DNA of 64,000 bases, taken from Pseudoalteromonas sp. P1-25 (GTDB lineage Bacteria; Pseudomonadota; Gammaproteobacteria; Enterobacterales; Alteromonadaceae). The position numbers were made by a program, and so were the translations under genes. The stretch's first letter is position 1; each line of letters begins with the position of its first letter. This document shows, one piece after another, positions 57,134-64,000 of the stretch. The notes beneath the pieces were generated by a model. That model was not told the DNA's origin and ran no database searches. It saw only the letters and a list, made by a program, of their open reading frames with translations. The stretch spans positions 1 through 64,000 of the forward strand of contig NZ_LKDW01000005.1 of NCBI RefSeq assembly GCF_001401805.1, written 5' to 3'.

Positions 57134-58114
57134 TTAGCTTAACGATGATCTGTTATGGTTTTGGCTAAAGTTCAGGGCAGGCCCTTTTGGGATAACTTGC
57201 GTTGGATTAATCATTTTGTGGCTAAAATAGTAATGTCGCTTAATATGCTCAAAGTCTACCGTACTGGCCACTCCCTCTATTTGGTATAATTCACGAACAT
57301 AGTTACTGAGCGCTGGGTAGCTTTCTATAGTGCGTAAATTACACTTAAAATGCCCTACATATACGCTGTCAAATCGGATGAGTGTTGTAAATAAACGCCA
57401 ATCTGCCTCGGTTAATGTGCCCCCCATCAGGTAACGATTTTTACTTAGTATGTCCTCTACTTTATCAAGTGCTTTAAATAACGCAGTAAATGCATCTTCG
57501 TATGCTATTTGCGTGGTTGCAAAACCCGCTTTATATACCCCGTTATTAATATTGGTATAAACAAGGTCGTTAATTTCGTCAATATCAGCTTGAAGTGATT
57601 GCGGGTAATAGTCATCCGGATTATGAGTAATCTCGTTAAATGCACTATTAAACATACGAATAATATCTGCAGACTCATTACTAACAATTTTATTTTGCTG
57701 CTTATCCCAAAGTACAGGTACAGTTACTCGCCCACTGTAATTTACATCGTGCTTAGTATAAATTTGATGTAAGTATTCACTATTAAATAAATCATCGCCG
57801 CTACTTAGCTTATTTATATCAAAGCTCCAGCCCTTATCTAACATATCAGGACTGACGACCGATACGCTAATAACATCGCTTAGGCCTTTTAGCTGTCTAA
57901 ATATAAGTGTGCGATGCGCCCACGGGCATGCTAAGGAAACATATAAGTGGTAACGATTTGCTTGCGCTTTAAATCCGCCGCTTCCTGTAGGCCCGGGGCT
58001 ACCATCTTTTGTGATCCAATTCCGAAGCTTTGCTGCCTCGCGTTTAAATTTACCATTATTCGAGTCAGTGTCGTACCATTTATCTTGCCATTGGCCATTA
58101 ACTAATAAACCCAT
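57134..58114 (-). CDS. yqjG: Glutathionyl-hydroquinone reductase
   Basis: A 326-residue Xi-class GST that reduces glutathionyl-hydroquinones. The catalytic cysteine motif CPWAHR (in SLACPWAHRTLIF) sits at about residues 63-68. The N-terminal LVNGQWQDKWYDT and the ANRYHLYVS segment are typical. E. coli yqjG lies near yqjDEK, as here. It is convergent with the yqjD operon and lies 21 bp downstream of the pirin gene on the same strand, so the two are probably co-transcribed. Confidence 0.96.
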   Translation of the reverse strand: MGLLVNGQWQDKWYDTDSNNGKFKREAAKLRNWITKDGSPGPTGSGGFKAQANRYHLYVSLACPWAHRTLIFRQLKGLSDVISVSVVSPDMLDKGWSFDINKLSSGDDLFNSEYLHQIYTKHDVNYSGRVTVPVLWDKQQNKIVSNESADIIRMFNSAFNEITHNPDDYYPQSLQADIDEINDLVYTNINNGVYKAGFATTQIAYEDAFTALFKALDKVEDILSKNRYLMGGTLTEADWRLFTTLIRFDSVYVGHFKCNLRTIESYPALSNYVRELYQIEGVASTVDFEHIKRHYYFSHKMINPTQVIPKGPALNFSQNHNRSSLS

Positions 58115-58135
58115 AATAACCTCCTCAGTTAACGA

Positions 58136-58978
58136 TTAAATGGTGCCAAATTCACCGTTTTGATAATCACGCACCGCTTGTTTAATTTCCTCTTGCGTGG
58201 TCATTACAAACGGGCCCATATGTGCAATAGGCTGCTCAAGCGGGTTACCCGCTAAAATAAGTATTCCCGCGCCTTTTTTTGAAGAAACGTCAATGTCACT
58301 GTTTTCATTTAATATAAGTAACTTGCCAGCATTAAAGGTTTGCCCATCACCCGAAATAAGCTCGCCTGTATGAACATAAATCATTACTTTACGCTGTTTA
58401 AGCCTTGCTAACTGTATGCGTGTATTAATAGGGAGAGTAACATTAGCCAGTGCGGCATTGGCCGCTAAGCTTTGCAAACTCGACGTTAGCGTGTAATTGT
58501 CAAACTGCCAACTCCCCGCAAGTGCAGTAAAGATAACGCCTTGCTTGTTAGTTACTACAGGAGCTGGATTTTGTGTTGTGTCTTGATAGCGTGGCGCACG
58601 CATTTTTTCGTCGCTGGGCATATTGATCCAAACTTGAAAGCCATGCAGCCCCTCTTTTGTATCTGCCAATGGCATTTCACTGTGCATAACGCCTCTACCT
58701 GTACTCATCCACTGTACATCGCCAGAGCGGATCGCTTTTTTATTGCCCATTTGATCTTGGTGCTCAAAACCACCTTTAATAATGTATGTAAAAGTTTCTA
58801 TGCCACGATGAGGGTGCGGGGGAAAACCACCAATATAGTCACTTTCATTATTAGACTTTAGCTCATCAATCATCAAAAAGGGGTCGAGATATTTGCCATC
58901 AAAACCAGGTATTCGGCTGATATTTACGCCATCCCCATCTTGTGTTGCATAAGCTGTTAACACTTTTGCTATATTCAT
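58136..58978 (-). CDS. Pirin family protein
   Basis: A 280-residue bicupin. The N-terminal cupin carries the metal ligands in PPHPHRGIETFTYIIKG and SGDVQWMSTGRGVMHSE. The C-terminal region has the pirin_C domain (GAGILILAGNPLEQPIAHMGPFVM). Similar E. coli proteins (YhhW, YhaK) act as quercetinase-like enzymes or redox sensors; the substrate here is unknown. It is upstream of yqjG. In E. coli a pirin and a LysR gene also lie near yqjG. Confidence 0.93.
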   Translation of the reverse strand: MNIAKVLTAYATQDGDGVNISRIPGFDGKYLDPFLMIDELKSNNESDYIGGFPPHPHRGIETFTYIIKGGFEHQDQMGNKKAIRSGDVQWMSTGRGVMHSEMPLADTKEGLHGFQVWINMPSDEKMRAPRYQDTTQNPAPVVTNKQGVIFTALAGSWQFDNYTLTSSLQSLAANAALANVTLPINTRIQLARLKQRKVMIYVHTGELISGDGQTFNAGKLLILNENSDIDVSSKKGAGILILAGNPLEQPIAHMGPFVMTTQEEIKQAVRDYQNGEFGTI

Positions 58979-59230
58979 ATTTAAAATACTGTAGTAGATT
59001 AATTAATGAGCTTATTAAAACATTGATAAAACCAGACAACCATGTCTTTAAATCGAGTAAATCGTTCTAATTTTTAGAAGCCACCTTGATAATGGCGATA
59101 ATTCGGTTATGTTGCATAATAGGCTTAATGATTAAAAGCTCAGGCTTGGGCTGATTTATAATAACTTTTTAATACAACCCTATATTTTGTATGGTTATTT
59201 TCAGCTTTTATGTCTACAATCATTTTTTAG
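58979..59230. other. Intergenic region between pirin and GGDEF/EAL genes
   Basis: Divergent promoters for the two genes are expected here. I see AT-rich sequence without a clear operator, RNA gene or small reading frame. The stop TAG at 59228 closes the GGDEF/EAL reading frame upstream. Confidence 0.55.
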
Positions 59231-59323
59231 GAACATAAAGTCCAAGGAGATCTTATCTTTACTTCATCGCTTAAAAGCCAGCTCTATAGATTACTTATCC
59301 TGCTTAGCATTCCGGGCGCTGCA

Positions 59324-62300
59324 GTGACGGTATTTACGCTATGGTATGAGCGTGATGCTGCTATAGAAAAAAGTGAAGAAAGAATAGTAAATATAGCTAA
59401 GCAATTGACACAGCATCAAAAAACGATGGTTGATGATGTTAAACGGGTGACTATTTATTTAGCCGATAAAACGGCAAAAAGTAACACGCTCCCTAAGACC
59501 TGCCCTAGCTACTTTTATGAAATAAAAGCCCTGTATAAAAATATTGCAAATATAGGTATTGTTGATAAAAACGGCGACCTTCAGTGTGTAACAAATGGGC
59601 GTAGTAAGAATATTAATATTAGCGATCGTACTTATTTTCAAAATGCTATTAATAATAAAAGCTTTTCGGTGGGGTATTTTCAATACGACCGGAGTATTCA
59701 AGCGCAAAGTGTCAATTTTGCCTACCCGATTATAGACTCTAATAACCAACTAAAAGGCACACTAGTTACTGTTATAGCATTGAACTGGTGGAACATAGTA
59801 CTAAGCGAAGCTAAATTACCTAACAACGCTAAAGCTGTTATTGCCGACTCTAACGGCTTAATACTCGCCAATTACCCTAATCAACCACGTGATTTAGGCC
59901 AAAAAATTACCGATGTAGATTTACTTCATGCTAAAAGCTCATTAACCGTATTTAAAAATGCAAAAGGCGAAAACCAAATTTTTCATCGCTCAGTTATATA
60001 TGAAGACGGGCATGGTAATAATTTAGACATTCATATTGCTGTTTCAGTTGAGGATTTTATTAATAAGGTTAATGAAAGCTTTGCTAAAACTATTTTTGCA
60101 TTTTTATTGGCTATTGCCTTATTAGTATTACTTGCTAGGCGTTTAATTAAACAAAGTATATTTAAACCTATCGCTAATTTAACTAAAGCCACTGATGAGC
60201 TTGCAGATGGTGCTATGCCTAAACATATTAAAAAGCCCAATAGCCCAGAATTAAAAGCACTTTACGACCGTTTTGCTGTTATGGCGCAGACCCGACTATC
60301 TGCAGAGGCAAAATTAAAAAACAAGCACAACGAATTAATGAGCTTATTAAATGCTTTACCCGATACCTACATACGTATAAACACCCAAGGTGAAGTACTT
60401 TATATTGGCGGGCATATTAGCCCTGTGCTAAGCGTTGACCCTAGCTCCGCGCTTAAATTAGCTGATGTACTGCCTAAGGCCAGTGCCGAGCTATTACTTT
60501 CTCATTTAGGGAGTTTGCAGAGCTCGCAAACACTCGAGCTTTCATTAAGTAAAAAATCTAAAGAGCACTTTTTCGAAGCAAGAATTAATACCCTTACTAA
60601 TAATGAATACATTATTGTGCTTAGAGATATTAGCCAAAAAAAGGTCAACGAAAAAGCACTTCATTTAGCGTCGCTTGTATACAGTAATAGCAGTGAAGGG
60701 ATGATGATTACAGACCCTGATGGCGTTATTTATGATGTAAACCCTGCGTTTTGCGAAACAACTCAATACAGCAAAGAAGAAGCAATTGGTAAAACCAGTC
60801 GCATTTTAGCGTCGGGTAAACATTCAAAAGCATTTTATGAAAAAATGTGGGAAGAGCTCAGGGAAACAGGCCGTTGGCAGGGTGAGATAATTAATCGCAA
60901 AAAGAATGGCGACACCTATACCGAATTTCTGATCATAGATACCGTTTACGACGATAAAAACATGCCTACTCGCCGGGTGGCTATATTTACCGACCTAACA
61001 GAAAAAAAACAAGCCGATGAAACCATATGGCGAAAAACTCACTTTGATCACTTAACCGACCTACCTAATAGGTTAGAGCTTAAAGAGCGTTTAAATAAAC
61101 GCTTTGAAAATGTAACTGATGAAACGTGCGAACTTGTCGTGATGTTGCTCGATATTGATCACTTTAAAGATATTAACGACACGTTAGGCCATCATTATGG
61201 TGATAATCTACTTAAATTAGTTTCTCAGCGGATAATTCAAGCAGCAGTAAACGCTAGCTTTGTTGCGCGTATTGGCGGGGACGAGTTTGTAATTGTTTAC
61301 GATCAAGTTAAAAGCGCTCGCCATATAAACCAAATTGCCAGCAATGTATTGCAAAGTCTTTCATCAAGCATACAGCTTGAAGACGAAGAGCTGTTTATCA
61401 GCGCCAGTATGGGTATTGCATGCGCACCTAACGATGGCCAAAGCACAGAGCTGCTATTAAAAGCTGCCGACCAAGCCATGTATAAGGCTAAAAATAACGG
61501 CCGTAACGGGTTTGAATTTTTCTCAAAAGATATGCGTATTCACGCACAAGCGCGTATGCAGCTTTTAAAAGATTTACGCTCCGCCATAGAGCTTGAACAA
61601 TTTGAGCTATTTTATCAGCCTATTGTGGCCTTAAATGATTTACACATTCACAAAGCCGAAGGGCTTATTCGCTGGCACCACCCTAAAAAGGGGTTAGTCT
61701 CGCCGGCGACATTTATACCGCTTGCAGAGGAAACTAGGCAAATAAATGCGCTGGGTCAATTTGTATTTACTCAAGCAATACACACCCTAAAAGAAATAGA
61801 CACCACTATGGGTGAGCAATTTCAAATTAGTATCAATGTTTCGCCTGTGCAGCTATCGACAACCGACAGCGGAATTGATGATTGGTGCGATATGCTAAAG
61901 GCTGCAAAACTGCCCGCTTCTTCCATAGTAGCTGAGATCACAGAAGGCCTTATGGTCAACCCAGAGCCACTCACACAAAGTCGCTTAAAAACACTAGTGC
62001 AATCAGGAATGCAACTGGCTCTAGATGACTTTGGTACTGGCTATTCATCACTTGCTTACCTGCAAGAAATGGATACCGATTACCTAAAAATAGATAAACG
62101 CTTTGTTGACAATATAAAAGCAGGAAGCCAAGAGCTTGCTTTATGTGAAGCCATAATTGTAATGGCCCACCAGCTTGGTCTTAAAGTTATTGCCGAAGGA
62201 ATTGAAACGCAGCAACAAATGCAACTACTGTTAAAGGCAGGATGCGACTACGGACAAGGTTATTTATTTTCAAAGCCCGTGCCTAAAAAAGAGTTTATGT

Positions 62301-62344
62301 CATTGCTGATCAGCAAAAAAATGGTAATTGCCAATAATAAATAA
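59324..62344 (+). CDS. Membrane sensor with PAS, GGDEF and EAL domains
   Basis: At least 1006 residues. Order: extracytoplasmic dCache-like sensor (about 20-240), membrane helix (247-268), HAMP-like linker, PAS region(s) (about 340-560), GGDEF domain with GGDEF intact in ARIGGDEFVIVYD, then EAL domain. The EAL signature reads EGL (KAEGLIRWHHP), keeping the glutamate; NVSPVQ, EITEG, DDFGTGYSS and AEGIET are present, so phosphodiesterase activity is plausible. The first canonical start is GTG 59324, but codons upstream encode the missing N-terminal membrane helix (LYRLLILLSIPGAAVTVF), and AAGGAG at 59244-59249 points to translation from a non-standard codon near 59255. Hence the 5' end is uncertain. 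Confidence 0.9.
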   Translation: MTVFTLWYERDAAIEKSEERIVNIAKQLTQHQKTMVDDVKRVTIYLADKTAKSNTLPKTCPSYFYEIKALYKNIANIGIVDKNGDLQCVTNGRSKNINISDRTYFQNAINNKSFSVGYFQYDRSIQAQSVNFAYPIIDSNNQLKGTLVTVIALNWWNIVLSEAKLPNNAKAVIADSNGLILANYPNQPRDLGQKITDVDLLHAKSSLTVFKNAKGENQIFHRSVIYEDGHGNNLDIHIAVSVEDFINKVNESFAKTIFAFLLAIALLVLLARRLIKQSIFKPIANLTKATDELADGAMPKHIKKPNSPELKALYDRFAVMAQTRLSAEAKLKNKHNELMSLLNALPDTYIRINTQGEVLYIGGHISPVLSVDPSSALKLADVLPKASAELLLSHLGSLQSSQTLELSLSKKSKEHFFEARINTLTNNEYIIVLRDISQKKVNEKALHLASLVYSNSSEGMMITDPDGVIYDVNPAFCETTQYSKEEAIGKTSRILASGKHSKAFYEKMWEELRETGRWQGEIINRKKNGDTYTEFLIIDTVYDDKNMPTRRVAIFTDLTEKKQADETIWRKTHFDHLTDLPNRLELKERLNKRFENVTDETCELVVMLLDIDHFKDINDTLGHHYGDNLLKLVSQRIIQAAVNASFVARIGGDEFVIVYDQVKSARHINQIASNVLQSLSSSIQLEDEELFISASMGIACAPNDGQSTELLLKAADQAMYKAKNNGRNGFEFFSKDMRIHAQARMQLLKDLRSAIELEQFELFYQPIVALNDLHIHKAEGLIRWHHPKKGLVSPATFIPLAEETRQINALGQFVFTQAIHTLKEIDTTMGEQFQISINVSPVQLSTTDSGIDDWCDMLKAAKLPASSIVAEITEGLMVNPEPLTQSRLKTLVQSGMQLALDDFGTGYSSLAYLQEMDTDYLKIDKRFVDNIKAGSQELALCEAIIVMAHQLGLKVIAEGIETQQQMQLLLKAGCDYGQGYLFSKPVPKKEFMSLLISKKMVIANNK

Positions 62345-62417
62345 GCCATTACGCAATAAATAGTGTATCTACACGGTCAGGTTATTTAATTAATAGTAAG
62401 TAGTAACAAGGTTTAAA

Positions 62418-63308
62418 ATGGCAAAGGCAACACTCGAGCAATGGAGAATGTTTAAAGCTGTTGTAGAACATGGTGGATTTGCTGGTGCTAGCACCGCAGT
62501 ATTTAAAAGCCAATCAACCGTGCACCATGCAGTACAAAAGTTAGAATCTGCATTACAAGTAAAGTTGCTTGAAGTAAAAGGCCGTAAAGCGTATTTAACC
62601 GATAACGGTAAGCTTATATTACGCCGCGCCGAGTTTTTAATAGACGAAGCCAGTAAAATAGAGTCGGTTGCCGCAACGTTGAGCGAAGGCATTGAAAGCA
62701 CATTAAAAATAGCGGTAGATGAAGTGTTTCCGCAGCATTTATTGTATCAAGCGCTACGCCATATTAATGAGCAATACCCACTGGTAAAAATAGAATTAAT
62801 AGAGAGCGTACTTAACGGCGCAAACGAATTACTTACAAATGCAGTGGTCGACCTAGCTATAACCTCTATTGCGCTTTATGGTATTAATTGCCATAGCCTG
62901 TGCGATATAGAATTTATTGCTGTTGCGCACCCTGACCACCCCTTACATCAGCGCACTGAGCCTCTAACCTTCAGAGAGCTTAAATTACACAGGCAAATAG
63001 TTGTTCGCGATTCAGCCACTCTCACCAGCCACGACGATGGCTGGCTTGGCGCTGATATGCGCTGGACAGTAAGCCACTTACGTAACTCTATCGATATGGT
63101 TAGCCAAAACTTTGGTTATGCGTGGTTGCCTAGTGCGCAGATTCAACCCTACCTTAAAAACAATACACTTAAGCCCCTTAATTTAGAGCAAGGAACAACC
63201 CGCTCCCTAAAGCTTTACTTAATGTGCAACGACAGTGACCGTTTAGGTCCTGTTGGCCAAGCATTTACTCAGCATTTAATAAGCTTGTGTAATAACAAAC
63301 ACAACTAA
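62418..63308 (+). CDS. LysR family transcriptional regulator
   Basis: A 296-residue LysR-type regulator. The winged helix spans residues 5-65 (GGFAGASTAVFKSQSTVHHAVQKLE is split by the turn). The effector domain starts near residue 90 (STLKIAVDEVFPQHLLYQAL). Its neighbourhood of yqjG and pirin genes resembles E. coli yhaJ, which activates quinone-response genes. The orthology is likely but not proven, so I give no symbol. Its stop overlaps the stop of the convergent BrkB gene by 4 bases. Confidence 0.9.
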   Translation: MAKATLEQWRMFKAVVEHGGFAGASTAVFKSQSTVHHAVQKLESALQVKLLEVKGRKAYLTDNGKLILRRAEFLIDEASKIESVAATLSEGIESTLKIAVDEVFPQHLLYQALRHINEQYPLVKIELIESVLNGANELLTNAVVDLAITSIALYGINCHSLCDIEFIAVAHPDHPLHQRTEPLTFRELKLHRQIVVRDSATLTSHDDGWLGADMRWTVSHLRNSIDMVSQNFGYAWLPSAQIQPYLKNNTLKPLNLEQGTTRSLKLYLMCNDSDRLGPVGQAFTQHLISLCNNKHN

Positions 63309-64000
63309 GAGTTTGTTGGTTCATCTACATCAAGGTGATCAGCTACATAGGCGCCGCGTTTACCGCGCTCTTTAGCGGGGCCTTTGGTACTATCTTTCGC
63401 TGTTTGTTGTTCGGTTGCCGCATTGATTACCGCCCCAAGCGTAATAATATAGGCACTTATATAAAGCCACATTAGCATAATCACTACCCCACCTAACGAA
63501 CCATAGGTTTCGTTGTAGCTTGCAAAGTGAGAGACATAAAACGAAAAACCAATTGAGGCTAAAATCCATAATACAGTCGCAATACAAGAGCCAAGAGTGA
63601 TCCACCGCCATTTAGCGGGTTTTCTGTGTGGTGCATAGCGATACAAAAGCACCAATGCAAAGTTAAACATAAAGGCGAGCAATGGCCACGATATTAACTT
63701 TATTAGTAAGTCTATACTTTCTTTTAAGCCTACCAAATTAAGTACTATGGGCAAAATACCTATAATTAGCAAAGCAAAAATAGCCACTAAAATAGCCCCT
63801 ACCGAAAATAAAAAACGCACAACTTGAGCATGAAAAAATGAGCGTTTTTCATATTCATGATAACTAATATTACACGCCGTAATCAGCGCCTGACTGCCTT
63901 TGGAGCTACTCCATATAGTTAGAATAAGTGTACCAATTGCACTTAAGCTTAAACTGGCGTTAGAGGTTTGAGCTAAGCTCGATACCTGCGATAAAATTAA
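63305..64000 (-). CDS. YihY/BrkB family membrane protein, 5' end cut by window
   Basis: The frame is open from the window edge at 64000 to a stop at 63305, 231 codons, so the gene continues beyond the window. An internal GTG at 63820 is not the real start: upstream codons read TLILTIWSSSKGSQALITAC and EYEKRSFFHAQVVRFL, as in the family. Four membrane helices are visible (for example GAILVAIFALLIIGILPIVL and LGGVVIMLMWLYISAYIITLG). The tail after the last helix is polar. The family is now regarded as an inner-membrane protein of unsettled transport role; the older RNase BN label is wrong. Confidence 0.9.
   Translation of the reverse strand, partial: LILSQVSSLAQTSNASLSLSAIGTLILTIWSSSKGSQALITACNISYHEYEKRSFFHAQVVRFLFSVGAILVAIFALLIIGILPIVLNLVGLKESIDLLIKLISWPLLAFMFNFALVLLYRYAPHRKPAKWRWITLGSCIATVLWILASIGFSFYVSHFASYNETYGSLGGVVIMLMWLYISAYIITLGAVINAATEQQTAKDSTKGPAKERGKRGAYVADHLDVDEPTNS

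Noticed and set aside
63305..63820. Short BrkB-like gene starting at GTG 63820
   Set aside because: The same frame continues with family-like sequence to the window edge, so this is an internal codon.

Overview
The window is a chromosomal stretch from a low-GC marine gammaproteobacterium of the Alteromonadales, most likely Pseudoalteromonas. The complete mraZ-to-lpxC division and cell-wall cluster, the gcvT-gcvH-gcvP order next to a LysR gene, the yqjD-yqjE-yqjG block next to a pirin and a LysR gene, and the protein sequences all fit that group. This assignment comes from recognition and gene order, not from a database search. There is no rRNA, tRNA, CRISPR array, prophage or intact insertion sequence.

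Layout. 1-1.3 kb: a heptamer tandem repeat and two small unknown genes. 1.3-8.1 kb: an RND efflux pump with its adaptor, a divergent TetR regulator, a nitroreductase and a membrane-anchored coiled-coil repeat protein. A near-identical palindromic operator lies in front of both the pump operon and the coiled-coil/nitroreductase operon. 8.5-13.8 kb: the glycine cleavage system plus a truncated GcvT-like paralogue, with a divergent LysR regulator at 13.9 kb. 14.9-18.1 kb: rnr and rlmB, translationally coupled. 18.3-20.2 kb: a DesK/DesR-type two-component pair preceded by a tiny membrane-protein gene of 56 codons. 20.3-24.4 kb: a DMT transporter, a glycerophosphodiesterase, a chemoreceptor-like protein and queG. 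24.4-27.6 kb: a sensor kinase with two N-terminal receivers and a partner response regulator. 27.7-37.4 kb: single genes and short operons (acetyltransferase, glutathione peroxidase, ppiC, GST, DUF2750, a catalytically dead recombinase-like protein, a secreted M1 aminopeptidase, a periplasmic protein, prkB, yjjX, yjjG).

37.5-55.3 kb, all on the minus strand, is the dcw cluster in canonical order: mraZ, rsmH, ftsL, ftsI, murE, murF, mraY, murD, ftsW, murG, murC, ddlB, ftsQ, ftsA, ftsZ, lpxC. Almost every junction overlaps by 1-8 bases or abuts. Upstream of mraZ are five 10-bp-phased TGG boxes, read here as the MraZ operator. The 55.3-56.0 kb gap holds a MITE-like element. 56.0-64.0 kb: the yqjD-yqjE-yqjK-like operon, yqjG, a pirin, a large GGDEF/EAL protein whose translation start is not a normal codon, a LysR regulator and a BrkB/YihY-family gene cut by the window edge.

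Most of the window is housekeeping. The more novel signals are the two-site TetR regulon with its 15-residue-repeat coiled-coil protein, the small membrane-protein gene coupled to the DesK-like kinase, the domesticated recombinase fold without catalytic residues, the truncated GcvT paralogue, and the GGDEF/EAL gene with no canonical start.
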